Source of the DNA: DATLHO01 sp035539855
GTDB taxonomy: Bacteria; Bacteroidota; Ignavibacteria; OLB7
DNA: 17,909 nt
Assembly (NCBI GenBank): GCA_035539855.1
Contig: DATLHO010000187.1
Location: 1-17,909, forward strand
Direction of reading: 5' to 3'
Part shown: in pieces, positions 1 through 7,143 of the stretch
Layout: each line of letters opens with the position of its first letter
Numbering within the stretch: the stretch's first letter is position 1
Position numbers and translations under genes: made by a program
The notes under the pieces: model-generated
Seen by the model: the letters and a program-made list of their open reading frames with translations, nothing else
The model's database searches: none
Told to the model about the DNA's origin: nothing

Positions 1-140
1 GAGCTCGAGAGCTGCGACTGCATCGTCACGGTCGCCTGATCGTTCGACGTCGCACTGTCACTGCACGCCGCAAGCGACGCCAGCGCTATCGTCCCGGCCG
101 CAAAGAGAGCGGTGGTTACCGACTTTCCAAGCTTCACCAT
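1..140 (-). CDS. Partial lipoprotein, N-terminal part only
   Basis: The frame opens with ATG at 140 and runs off the left edge of the window. It encodes about 46 visible residues beginning MVKLGKSVTTALFAAG, followed by a hydrophobic stretch and a lipobox ending LAAC, then a Ser/Asp/Thr-rich linker. This is a classic signal peptidase II signal, so the mature protein should be lipid-anchored in the envelope. An SD-like AGGA lies about 8 nt upstream of the start, within TAAGGATTTC read on the minus strand. It follows pdxB on the same strand after about 174 bases. The functional part is outside the window, so no role can be assigned. Confidence 0.75.
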   Translation of the reverse strand, partial: MVKLGKSVTTALFAAGTIALASLAACSDSATSNDQATVTMQSQLSS

Positions 141-314
141 AATGAAATCCTTATCTGTTGTGGATGCGTTGAACGGACCTGAGATGGAGGTACACAGTAC
201 TTCCTCAGTAGCCGGGGCCATTGACCTCTTCGAAGCCCGCAGGTACCGAACTCTGACACGCGGCACCGCCGTTGGTAACATCGCGCTGCGTCCGGATTTT
301 GTAACAGTCGGAGC

Positions 315-1460
315 TCAGGCAGCTTCCGGAGCGACTCGAAACCCGAGCGAACGAAGCAGCGATGCCGCATTCGCCGAAACGCCGGTGACGTCGTGGGCGC
401 GCGCCTCGCGCCGAATGGGATAGGTCCTACGGAGCGCATCGAAGGCCGCGCGCCGTCCGTCGTCGCCGAGGTCGAGAATGCTTCGAAGCGCGGCGTCGTC
501 GCGGGCGATGTCGTAGGCGACGAGCATCGCGGCACGCGCGGCGTCGAGGGGAGCGAGTCCGCCGTCGAGATCGATCGCGCCGGCCCGCTCCGGAAGAACG
601 GAGCCAACGCTCCAGAGGTTGGCGCGACCGCAGTATCGACCCAGCGCATCGGCGATCATCTCGGCGCCGCGGAGCTTCCCGTCGAGTGAGTATCCGGCGA
701 TGTGCGGTGTGGCGAGCGCGAGGGCCTCGATGAGCTCGCGCGGGACGTCGGGCTCGCGCTCCCACACGTCGAGCACCGCCCCTTCGATCAGTCCGCGTCG
801 TATAGCGAAGTGCAGATCGCCTCCATGGACGACCGCGCCGCGTGACGTGTTGATGAGCCACGCGTCGGAGCGCATGCGCTCGAGGAACGCGGCGTCGACG
901 AGGTGCCAGGTGGGGTCGGCGCAGCCGACGGTCAGAGGAACGTGAAGGGTGATGACGCGGCAGCGCAGCAGACGTGCGAGGTCGGCGCCCTCGAAGCTCC
1001 GATCGCGGCGCGCTCGCGGCGGATCGTACTCGACGACCTCCATGCCGAGCGCGCGGCCGATCGCCGCGACGATCGTCCCGATGCGACCGGCGCCGACGAT
1101 GCCGATGGACTCGCCGGCAACGCTGAGCGCGCCGCGGGCGCGCAGCTCGAGCAGCGCGGCCAGCACGTACTCGCCGACCGAGCGCGAGTTCGATCCCGCC
1201 GCGTCGGCGACGCGCACGCCCGCGCGGCGAAGCCACTCGAGGTCGAGATGATCGGTGCCGATCGTCGCGGTTCCGACGAAGCGCACTGGCGTTCCTTCGA
1301 GCAGCGCGGAATCGACGCGCGTGACGGAGCGGACGACGAGCGCGTCGACATCGGCGAGGTCGGCGCGGCTCAGAGCTCGACCGTCGACGGGTCGCACGTC
1401 GCCGAACTGCCCGAAGGCCTCGCGTGCGGCCGGTACGTTCTCGTCGACGGCGATGATCAT
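315..1460 (-). CDS. pdxB: Erythronate-4-phosphate dehydrogenase
   Basis: This 381-residue protein oxidises 4-phospho-D-erythronate with NAD, the second step of DXP-dependent pyridoxal 5'-phosphate synthesis, in the cytoplasm. It starts MIIAVDENVP, like the E. coli enzyme's MKILVDENMP. It has the D-2-hydroxyacid dehydrogenase fold: substrate-domain motifs FVGTATIGTDH (61-71), the NAD-binding GIVGAGRIG (120-128), and the catalytic triad candidates R207 (INTSRGAVV), E236 (DVWEREP) and H253 (TPHIAGYS). The PdxB-specific C-terminal dimerisation region is present (YDIARDDAALR, then ASLLRSLGF), and the length is normal. The ATG at 1460 overlaps the stop of the upstream lipoprotein gene by one base (TGATG), so the two are probably translationally coupled. 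The same frame stays open upstream but antisense to nothing conserved; I chose the start by family alignment from memory. It is the last gene of the run. Confidence 0.93.
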   Translation of the reverse strand: MIIAVDENVPAAREAFGQFGDVRPVDGRALSRADLADVDALVVRSVTRVDSALLEGTPVRFVGTATIGTDHLDLEWLRRAGVRVADAAGSNSRSVGEYVLAALLELRARGALSVAGESIGIVGAGRIGTIVAAIGRALGMEVVEYDPPRARRDRSFEGADLARLLRCRVITLHVPLTVGCADPTWHLVDAAFLERMRSDAWLINTSRGAVVHGGDLHFAIRRGLIEGAVLDVWEREPDVPRELIEALALATPHIAGYSLDGKLRGAEMIADALGRYCGRANLWSVGSVLPERAGAIDLDGGLAPLDAARAAMLVAYDIARDDAALRSILDLGDDGRRAAFDALRRTYPIRREARAHDVTGVSANAASLLRSLGFRVAPEAA

Positions 1461-1999
1461 CAGCGGCTCTGCTCGTCGACCTTCGCGATGTACTCGCGCA
1501 GCTTCCCGAGCCTCCTGATCTGGTCGAGGTCGTCGAGGAATTTGTCGCCGAGCTTGACGTCCTCGCGAACCATGTTCCGGTAGGCCGCGATGACGCTTCG
1601 CAGTCCCGCCTCCACCTGCTCGGCGTGGTCGCTCGCCTCTCCCTCCGGCGACATCCGGTGCATCGCGATGCCGAAGCCGAACTGCATCAGCAGCTCGCCG
1701 GCGAACGGATACTCGGATTCCTCGAGCGGTCTGAGATAGCGCCCGTCGATCGCGATGCCGTCGAGATCGTCGGTCGACGCGAGCCACTCGAACGCGCGCT
1801 GGCGATCGACGCTCGCGCCACGCCCCAGCGGCGCCGCCTCGAGCGCGCGCATCAGCGCGAGAGCCGAGTCACGGGTCATGGTCGACGGGGTCAGTGCGGG
1901 AGTGGCCTCTTCGGTGCGCGCGCTCTGCCGCGCGCCGCCGCAGGAGGCGATCGTGAGGATGCCCGCCGAGGCGAGCGCGATGAGGATCGTGCGGATCAT
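1460..1999 (-). CDS. Small lipoprotein of unknown function
   Basis: A 179-residue protein starting MIRTILIALASAG, with a hydrophobic signal and a lipobox ending IASC (Cys20), so probably lipid-anchored. The mature part is mostly helical and charged: TRDSALALMRALEAA near residue 45, then a helical C-terminus containing AYRNMVREDVKLGDKFLDDL and ending REYIAKVDEQSR. I do not recognise a named family. The ATG at 1999 overlaps the stop of the upstream nucleotidyltransferase gene in an ATGA, and its own stop overlaps the pdxB start, so it sits in a tightly coupled trio. An upstream in-frame start at 2086 would add an Arg-rich stretch before the signal peptide and is rejected. Its placement between a cell-wall recycling enzyme and pdxB gives no clear functional clue. 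Confidence 0.8.
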   Translation of the reverse strand: MIRTILIALASAGILTIASCGGARQSARTEEATPALTPSTMTRDSALALMRALEAAPLGRGASVDRQRAFEWLASTDDLDGIAIDGRYLRPLEESEYPFAGELLMQFGFGIAMHRMSPEGEASDHAEQVEAGLRSVIAAYRNMVREDVKLGDKFLDDLDQIRRLGKLREYIAKVDEQSR

Positions 2000-2751
2000 C
2001 GTAGTCGTTCGTGTGAGCGATCGCGGCCGGCCTCGACCTGCACGCGCGCCTGTTCGAGCTGCTCGGGCCGGCCGATGTCGATCCATGCCGACGTATCGAC
2101 GCGATGCGCGCGGATCGAGTGTCCTTCGGAGACCAGCCGCATGTACATCGGGATGATCGAGAACGCGCCGGTCTCGGTAATCATCCCGAGAATGCGCGGC
2201 GACAGCACGTGCACGCCCGAGAACCCCAGGCGCTCGGTCGCGCCCACGGGAGGCCGCGCCTCGCGGTGCAGTCCGGTCTCGGCGTTGCCGAAGCCGCAGA
2301 GGTTCTGCTCCTCGTCGAAGAGCAGGTAGCGCTTCGCCTCGCGCTGCATCACCGCCAGGGTCGCAAGGGGATCGTGCGCGACGTGTCCGGCGACCATCGA
2401 CTCGAGATCGATGTCGGTCATTACGTCGACGTTGTGGAGGAAGAACGGAGCGTCGCGTCGCAGCAGCGGCGCGGCCTTGAGCAGCGCGCCGCCGGTCTCC
2501 AGCAGATCGCCCGACTCGTCGCTAACGACGGTCTCGACGCCGAAGCCGTCGTGGGCGCGGATGAAGTCGATGACCTGCTGAGGGTGATGGTGGATGTTGA
2601 CGACCAGGCGCGTCGCGCCCGCGTCGATCAGGCGCTCGGCCACGAGCTGGAGCATCGGTACGCCACCGACCTCGACGAGCGCCTTCGGAATCTCTTCGGT
2701 GATCGGCCTCAGGCGCGTGCCGAGACCGGCGGCGAGAATCATCGCATCCAT
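1996..2751 (-). CDS. murU: Sugar-1-phosphate nucleotidyltransferase, MurU-like
   Basis: A 251-residue NTP transferase of the GT-A type. The nucleotide-binding signature AAGLGTRLRP with PKAL lies at residues 7-25. The sugar-binding segment GDLLETGGALLKA follows at 81-93, a metal-site Asp in FLHNVDVMTDID at 104-115, and the late WIDIGRPEQLEQA. Length and motifs fit MurNAc-1-phosphate uridylyltransferase (MurU), which makes UDP-MurNAc from MurNAc-1-P. The strongest reason for that substrate is context: an AmgK-type kinase lies upstream on the same strand. A mannose- or glucose-1-P nucleotidyltransferase cannot be excluded from sequence alone. The start at 2751 leaves three bases after the ATPase stop; ATG at 2742 is an alternative. 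There is no SD site. The stop overlaps the next start (ATGA). Confidence 0.85.
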   Translation of the reverse strand: MDAMILAAGLGTRLRPITEEIPKALVEVGGVPMLQLVAERLIDAGATRLVVNIHHHPQQVIDFIRAHDGFGVETVVSDESGDLLETGGALLKAAPLLRRDAPFFLHNVDVMTDIDLESMVAGHVAHDPLATLAVMQREAKRYLLFDEEQNLCGFGNAETGLHREARPPVGATERLGFSGVHVLSPRILGMITETGAFSIIPMYMRLVSEGHSIRAHRVDTSAWIDIGRPEQLEQARVQVEAGRDRSHERLR

Positions 2752-2754
2752 GAG

Positions 2755-3897
2755 CTACAACGGGTGGAGCTGGGTTCGTTGAATCCAGAGACGGAAGAAG
2801 CGATCGAGGATCGTGAACGATCCACCGTCGCGGTCGATGACGTCGCGCGCCAGCAGCGACTCGACCGCCCGCTGGGCGCTCGATGCGGTGCCGAGACCGT
2901 GGCGCTGAATGAACTCCGCCGCGAACGGCTGCACCGGCTCATCGGTGCGCGCGAGCCCTTCGAGGAACCGACGCTGGTTCGACGTCAACGACTCCCACAG
3001 CGTCGTGTAGGCGTAGCGCTCGCGATCGAGGAGCGTCGCGACCGCCTCGCCGATGAGCGCGTCGGGGATCAGCCGGCCGGCGTCGGCGAGCTCCCACAGC
3101 GCATGGCAGAGATGCTGCGTGTAGAACGGATGCCCGTCGGTGAGCCTGACGACCTCGGCGATCTGTGCGTCGGAGATCTTGCGCTTCGCGTTGTGGAAGC
3201 GCTCCCAGATGAACGGCGCCCATTCATCGACGCCGATCCCGCCCAGCGGATAATGTCCGGCCGAGCGATACAGCGGTCGCGAGCCGTCGAGGAACATCTT
3301 CTGGATGAGGTGCTTGCGGCTGCCGAGGAAGATGAACGCGACGTCGCCCTGGTGCTGGATGATGCTCCGCAGGCGGCGCTCCACCAGGTCCGAGCCGTAC
3401 TCCATGATCTGCTGGAACTCGTCGAGCACGATGACGACGCGTCGCTTTCCCTCGCGCGCAATCCGCGACGGCGCCGCGAGCACCTCGTCGAGCGCCTGGG
3501 CGACCTTCGCTCCGCGCTGCATCCCGAAGCTCACGACCGTCTTGCCTTCGGTATCGAGCGTCAGCGTCGGAGCCAGCCGGCCGAAGAACGTGCGGGCCGC
3601 GTCGAGGACCTTCTCGGGGGACGGCCCCATCGCCTCGGCGAGTCCGCGGGCGAGCGCCGCGACGAAGGACTCCTCGCCGTCGGTCGGCCAGAGGTCGACG
3701 TAGACCGGCAGGAACGATCGTTTGGGCAGCCGATCGAGAACGAGGCGGACGAGCGACGTCTTGCCCATTCTCCTCTCGGAGTACACGAAGAGCTTCTCGC
3801 CATTCTCCATGGCGCGGAGCAGATCGGCGCGCTCGCGCCGGCGGTTGCAGAAGGCGTCGCCGCCGACGACGCCCCCATACTGGAATGGATTCTTCAT
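2755..3897 (-). CDS. Archaeal-type ATPase (ATPase_2 / STAND-like P-loop)
   Basis: About 380 residues starting MKNPFQYGGVVGGDAFCNR, the usual opening of this ATPase group. Walker A is the divergent SERRMGKTSL at 40-49 (the first Gly is replaced, as is common in this family). Walker B is RVVIVLDEFQQ at about 153-163, followed by a sensor-like FIFLGSRKH. The C-terminal half contains DGHPFYTQHLCHALWE and a winged-helix-like end (SAQRAVESLLARDVIDRDGG, then FTILDRFFRLWI), typical of family PF01637. The biological role of these proteins is largely unknown. GTG at 3906 is an alternative start, but ATG at 3897 matches the family opening. It lies between a Spy-like gene 85 bases upstream and a nucleotidyltransferase 3 bases downstream. 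Palindromes directly before it suggest separate control. Confidence 0.85.
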   Translation of the reverse strand: MKNPFQYGGVVGGDAFCNRRRERADLLRAMENGEKLFVYSERRMGKTSLVRLVLDRLPKRSFLPVYVDLWPTDGEESFVAALARGLAEAMGPSPEKVLDAARTFFGRLAPTLTLDTEGKTVVSFGMQRGAKVAQALDEVLAAPSRIAREGKRRVVIVLDEFQQIMEYGSDLVERRLRSIIQHQGDVAFIFLGSRKHLIQKMFLDGSRPLYRSAGHYPLGGIGVDEWAPFIWERFHNAKRKISDAQIAEVVRLTDGHPFYTQHLCHALWELADAGRLIPDALIGEAVATLLDRERYAYTTLWESLTSNQRRFLEGLARTDEPVQPFAAEFIQRHGLGTASSAQRAVESLLARDVIDRDGGSFTILDRFFRLWIQRTQLHPL

Positions 3898-3900
3898 AGT

Positions 3901-3929
3901 ACGCACGGTGCGTTACGCACGGCGCGTAA
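3901..3929 (-). promoter_or_regulatory. Two abutting palindromes before the ATPase gene
   Basis: ACGCACGGTGCGT (3901-3913) is an inverted repeat with 6-base arms around one G. It shares its last base with TTACGCACGGCGCGTAA (3913-3929), an inverted repeat with 6-base arms and a 5-base centre. Both contain the core ACGCACGG, so the pair also reads as a direct repeat. They end 4 bases upstream of the ATG at 3897, in the only sizeable gap of this gene run. An operator is the simplest reading; a weak RNA hairpin over the start region is the alternative. No regulator is known. Confidence 0.4.
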
Positions 3930-3982
3930 CATACGGCGCCCGCCCGTCGCACCCGGACGCCGATGGCTCCGATGTGGGATGA

Positions 3983-4528
3983 TCATTCGCGAACACTGCC
4001 CGCGCGGGGCCGCCCGGCCGCGAGCTCCGCATAGCGCCGTTGCTGTTCGGCGCTCAGGATCTCCTGCATCCGCATGCGCGCCCGCAGGTGCACGTAGCGG
4101 AGCTCGGTGCGCAGCCGGCCGATCTCGATCACGACCGGACGCACGGTCCAGTCACGCGGATCACCGACGGCGAAGAGGCTGTCGAGCCGCGTCTCCTGCT
4201 CGATGATCCCGCGGCCCAGTCGGCGCGCATCGTCGAGCGCGACTGACGCCAGCGCCTCGATTTCAGCGACCTGTTCGGCGCTGAGCACGAGCTCGGACGC
4301 GAGCGCGAGCGCCCGCGCGGGCTGCGGAAGTCCGGCGTGCTCGGCCGCCGCGGGCGAGATCGTCTCGATCCCCGCGCGCAGCTCCTCGATCGCTTCCGGG
4401 CTCAGCGACGATGGAATCGGCGGCTCCCGGCGCGGAGCGAGTATCGGGTCGAATCCCCTCGTTCCCTGTCCCAATACGAGCTCGGGCAGCAGCAGAAACG
4501 CTGCGACGAGGAGCATGCGGCTGATCAT
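3983..4528 (-). CDS. Spy/CpxP-like periplasmic protein
   Basis: A 181-residue protein starting MISRMLLVAAFLLLPELVLGQG, a signal peptide with probable cleavage after LG; ATG at 4516 would shorten its N-terminus by four residues. The mature chain is predicted mostly helical and contains two LTxxQ-like elements, LSAEQVAEIEAL and ILSAEQQRRYAEL. These are the hallmark of the Spy/CpxP superfamily of periplasmic chaperones and metal or envelope-stress proteins. No metal-binding His cluster is visible, so general envelope sensing or chaperoning is more likely than metal binding, but this is inference. It starts 17 bases after the stop of the kinase-RapZ gene and is probably co-transcribed with it. 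A longer in-frame opening to 4771 only adds Arg-rich antisense translation. Confidence 0.75.
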   Translation of the reverse strand: MISRMLLVAAFLLLPELVLGQGTRGFDPILAPRREPPIPSSLSPEAIEELRAGIETISPAAAEHAGLPQPARALALASELVLSAEQVAEIEALASVALDDARRLGRGIIEQETRLDSLFAVGDPRDWTVRPVVIEIGRLRTELRYVHLRARMRMQEILSAEQQRRYAELAAGRPRAGSVRE

Positions 4529-4545
4529 GTCGAGCCTGTCGTGAA

Positions 4546-6129
4546 TCACTGGGGGGGAGCAGCCGGCGCGGCGGAGGAGCGCGGCCAGTGCTCTGTTTCG
4601 CGGTGGTAGACCTCCACGGCGATCTCCGGAAACGTGCTCCGGAGCGAGCGCGCAAGGCGCTCGGCGAAATATACGGAGCGGTGCTGTCCTCCCGTGCAGC
4701 CGAAGCCGACGGAAAGATGATCGAAGCCGCGCTCGAGATACGCGCGCACCGCGCCGGAGACGATCGTCCACACCGACGCGAAGAACGGCTCGACGGCCTC
4801 CTCGCGCTCGAGGAAGTCGATCACGGGCGCATCGAGCCCGCAGAGCGGCCTGTACTCGTCATAGCGTCCGGGGTTGTGCAGCGCGCGACAGTCGAAGACG
4901 AAGCCGCCGCCGTGCGCGCTGGTCTCCTCCGGATACCCCCGCTTGTAGCTGAAGCTCCGAACGCTCACGGTCAACCGCTGGCGCCCCTCACTTGCTGACG
5001 CGTCGGGCGACGGACTCGACGAATTCACCGGGCCTCCCGCGCTCGAAACGGGTGCTCCGCCCGCGGAGGGCGCAGCCGCCTCCGCTGCGTGCGCGAGCGC
5101 GCCCGGCTCGGCGATGCGCGCGAGGACCGCGGTGAGCTCCGGCAGCTCCAGCGGCAGCGCGCCCGCGTCGAGGATCGCCGCGATGTTGCGCACGGCGAAC
5201 GGGACGCTCTCGAGGAAGTGCGGCCGTCGCTCGATGTAGCCGCGGAAGCCGTAGGCGCCGAGCTGCTGCAGGATGCGCACGATGACGTAGCCGCGGTAGA
5301 GCTCGACGAACTCGTCGCGATCGACCGCGAGGTGATCGCCGAGCGCGCCGATGTAGTGCTCGAGGAGCTCCTCGCGCACGGTCGCCGGCAGCGCGGCCTT
5401 CGAGCTGTACAACAGCGACGCGACGTCGTACTGCAGCGCGCCGCGCCGCCCGCCCTGGTAGTCGATGAACCACGGCTCGTCGCCGCGCATCATGATGTTG
5501 CGGGGCTGGAAGTCTCGGTAGAGGAAGTGACGGCGGTCGGCGCGCAGCAGGAACTCGGTGAGGCGCTCGAAGTCAAGCTCCAGCCGGGTCTCGTGAAACG
5601 GGATCGCCGTGAGCTTCAGGAAATCGTACTTGAAATAGTTGAGATCCCACATGATCCCGCGCCGGTCGAACTCACGCACCGGATGCGCCGCGTCGAAGTC
5701 GACGACGCGTCCGCCCTCGACCTGGAACCGTGGCAGCAACTCGAGCACGCGACGGTAGGCCGGCAGCATCGAGGCGGGGAACTCCTCGCCGGATCGTTCG
5801 CGAACCGTGGCATCGAGCAGGGTAGTGTCGCCGAGATCCTCTTCGAGATAGATCCCCTGCTCCAGCCGCTCGGCGACGATCGCCGGCACCGGCAGACCGA
5901 TCGAGCGGAAGGATGCGGTGAACGAGACGAACGCCCGGTTCTCCAGATCGTCCGGACCGTGAAAGCCGATGAGGCTGCGGCCGTCGGCATCGCGCAGTCG
6001 CCAGATCCGGCGATCAGATCCATGCGCGCGCAACGGCTCGATCGAAGCCGGCGCTCCGAAGTGCTCGGTGAACAACGCGACGATATTCGACGCGCGCGCA
6101 GCATTTTCACCGTCGAGAGACTTGTTCAT
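4546..6129 (-). CDS. amgK: Sugar kinase fused to RapZ C-terminal domain (AmgK-RapZ type)
   Basis: About 527 residues from ATG 6129. Residues 15-340 form an aminoglycoside-phosphotransferase-like kinase: GSDRRIWRL near 37-45 (nucleotide-binding region), the catalytic loop YRDFQPRNIM at 204-213 and the metal-binding IDYQGG at 222-227. This matches AmgK, which phosphorylates MurNAc or GlcNAc at the anomeric position. A Pro/Ser/Ala linker (about 345-383) joins it to a RapZ C-terminal domain with SFSYKRGYPEE, FDCRALHNPG and the signature GCTGGQHRSV at 477-486. In E. coli RapZ this domain binds glucosamine-6-phosphate and controls GlmS synthesis through small RNAs and RNase E. Together with the MurU-like gene downstream, the kinase fits a cell-wall recycling route to UDP-MurNAc. 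ATG 6162 (a GGAG only 2 nt away) and GTG 6180 are alternative starts; 6129 best fits family alignment from memory. Confidence 0.88.
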   Translation of the reverse strand: MNKSLDGENAARASNIVALFTEHFGAPASIEPLRAHGSDRRIWRLRDADGRSLIGFHGPDDLENRAFVSFTASFRSIGLPVPAIVAERLEQGIYLEEDLGDTTLLDATVRERSGEEFPASMLPAYRRVLELLPRFQVEGGRVVDFDAAHPVREFDRRGIMWDLNYFKYDFLKLTAIPFHETRLELDFERLTEFLLRADRRHFLYRDFQPRNIMMRGDEPWFIDYQGGRRGALQYDVASLLYSSKAALPATVREELLEHYIGALGDHLAVDRDEFVELYRGYVIVRILQQLGAYGFRGYIERRPHFLESVPFAVRNIAAILDAGALPLELPELTAVLARIAEPGALAHAAEAAAPSAGGAPVSSAGGPVNSSSPSPDASASEGRQRLTVSVRSFSYKRGYPEETSAHGGGFVFDCRALHNPGRYDEYRPLCGLDAPVIDFLEREEAVEPFFASVWTIVSGAVRAYLERGFDHLSVGFGCTGGQHRSVYFAERLARSLRSTFPEIAVEVYHRETEHWPRSSAAPAAPPQ

Positions 6130-6301
6130 TCGAAGGTTCGTGATAAGTTGTGCCAGCTTCATCGCTCCGGGAAGCGCCACACCGGATCGATGGCGATGAA
6201 GCTGTGTCTCCGACCCACCTCTGCAAGGATGCGCCCCCCGCGCCTCTCTGGTGATCCATCAATCCCCCGTTGTCAATTTCGGACGGACCTGCGGCACTCG
6301 C

Positions 6302-6315
6302 TCCTGACGTCAGGA
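6302..6315. promoter_or_regulatory. Perfect 14-base palindrome
   Basis: TCCTGACGTCAGGA is a perfect palindrome. It lies about 170 bases upstream of the kinase-RapZ start and 26 bases upstream of a minus-strand TTGACA. A dimeric regulator site is a reasonable guess; nothing else supports it. Confidence 0.3.
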
Positions 6316-6395
6316 TCTCCGTGCCCACGGTCGGCGTCGTTTTCGTCTCGACCGGATCTAGTGCCCAGAGACGGTCGACCGGCGCGGGTCGAGTT

Positions 6396-6405
6396 CCCCC
6401 CCCCC
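6396..6405. repeat. Homopolymer of ten C (ten G on minus strand)
   Basis: Ten consecutive C bases in non-coding DNA, about 270 bases upstream of the kinase-RapZ start. Such tracts slip during replication and can vary in length between cells. It is not inside a recognised gene, and it may also reflect assembly uncertainty. Confidence 0.8.
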
Positions 6406-6465
6406 ACTCTTCCCGGACGATGCCGCCATGCCTGACGCGCGAACCGCGGGTCCGTCTGTTATTCG

Positions 6466-6499
6466 GTGTCATGACTCTGTCATGCGCGGTCGCTAGGTT
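6466..6499 (+). promoter_or_regulatory. Pho-box-like direct repeat with possible -10
   Basis: TGTCATG occurs twice (6467-6473 and 6478-6484), 11 bases apart start to start. The arrangement TGTCAT-N5-TGTCAT closely resembles the PhoB box of enterobacteria. A possible -10, TAGGTT (6494-6499), follows after 9 bases on the plus strand. No plus-strand gene follows, so the target is unclear; a response regulator of the OmpR/PhoB class could still bind there for the minus-strand operon. Confidence 0.25.
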
Positions 6500-6800
6500 G
6501 GGCGCCGTGTCCTGCGACGATTACTCCCCGCATCGATCGTATTCGGCTCGTGCCGTCCAGCCCACATCGAGCAGCATCACGCGAGACAGAGCAGTGCTTG
6601 TGGTACCGAACGCCCGGTGGTGCCGGCGCGATGGTAGCACTGGAGCCTGACGAGGTTTCTCCCTCCCAGAACGGCGCATTGGGCGATGCGCTGGAGAGAC
6701 CGGAATTCGTTTCCGATTTCCCAGGCGGATCTGTCGCTCACCGGGCCGTTCGGCACGAGCCCTTGTTTTACGTCCACCGCCAGCGCGCACATTCCCGCAG

Positions 6801-7022
6801 CTACTCCTTCACTTCGTCGCCGAAGCGGATCTCCGAGACGTTCTCGAGCGTCGTCCAGAAGCGCTGGGCGTTGCGGTCGTCGTTCTCGTCGAGGTCGCGT
6901 CGCACCAGGGCGATCGCCCGCAGCTCGGGATCGACGCCGATCACCTGGCAGGAGATGATGCGTCCGGGGAACTCTCGATGCGCTATGCCTACCACCGTGC
7001 CGACCAGATCACTGATTCTCAT
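6801..7022 (-). CDS. Small protein of unknown function (73 aa)
   Basis: A 73-residue protein starting MRISDLVGTVVGIAHREFPG and ending EIRFGDEVKE. The alternation of short hydrophobic runs and charged residues (VVGIAH, RIISCQVIGVD, LRAIALVRRDLDE) suggests a small beta-rich domain with no signal peptide or membrane segment. Codon use is GC-rich at third positions like its neighbours, supporting a real gene. No SD site precedes the ATG at 7022. It lies 121 bases beyond the methyltransferase stop on the same strand, past a terminator-like hairpin, so it is probably its own unit or a read-through partner. I do not recognise a family. Confidence 0.6.
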   Translation of the reverse strand: MRISDLVGTVVGIAHREFPGRIISCQVIGVDPELRAIALVRRDLDENDDRNAQRFWTTLENVSEIRFGDEVKE

Positions 7023-7082
7023 GCTGTAGCTCTGTTGAAGGTTCGCGGTGACCGGCGAAGGAGCCGGCCGTTGACCGAACGA

Positions 7083-7119
7083 GCAAGGGATTCCGGTGCA
7101 GTGCTCCGGAATCCCTTGC
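7083..7119 (-). terminator. Hairpin after the methyltransferase gene
   Basis: GCAAGGGATTCCGG (7083-7096) pairs perfectly with CCGGAATCCCTTGC (7106-7119), giving a 14-bp stem with a 9-base loop. It starts 24 bases after the methyltransferase stop on the minus strand. There is no long U run, so termination may be partial or the hairpin may act in mRNA 3' protection. Confidence 0.65.
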
Positions 7120-7143
7120 GATCGTCGACGATGATGATCGTGC

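Larger units (their letters stand above)
6130..6800. other. Intergenic region with no convincing gene
   Basis: About 670 bases between the kinase-RapZ start and the stop of the 73-residue gene. Open frames exist on both strands, but none has a conserved-looking product. On the minus strand a TTGACA (6276-6271) could be the -35 of the kinase operon, but I find no good -10 at the expected distance. The region contains a 14-base palindrome, a run of ten C, a Pho-box-like direct repeat (each listed separately) and an inverted repeat CAGTGCT/AGCACTG at 6592-6598 and 6636-6642. Confidence 0.6.

Noticed and set aside
2104..4206. 700-residue plus-strand open frame
   Set aside because: It is antisense to the MurU-like and ATPase genes, is rich in Arg, Glu and Asp as expected of a GC-rich shadow, and has no recognisable domain.
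6107..6472. 121-residue minus-strand frame spanning the poly-C tract
   Set aside because: Overlaps the kinase-RapZ start, has low-complexity composition and no start signal; a phase-variable gene was considered but is not supported.
6577..6792. 71-residue minus-strand frame just after the 73-residue gene
   Set aside because: AAGGAG precedes it at 11 bases and it was considered, but rare Arg codons, mixed third positions and no domain make it unconvincing.
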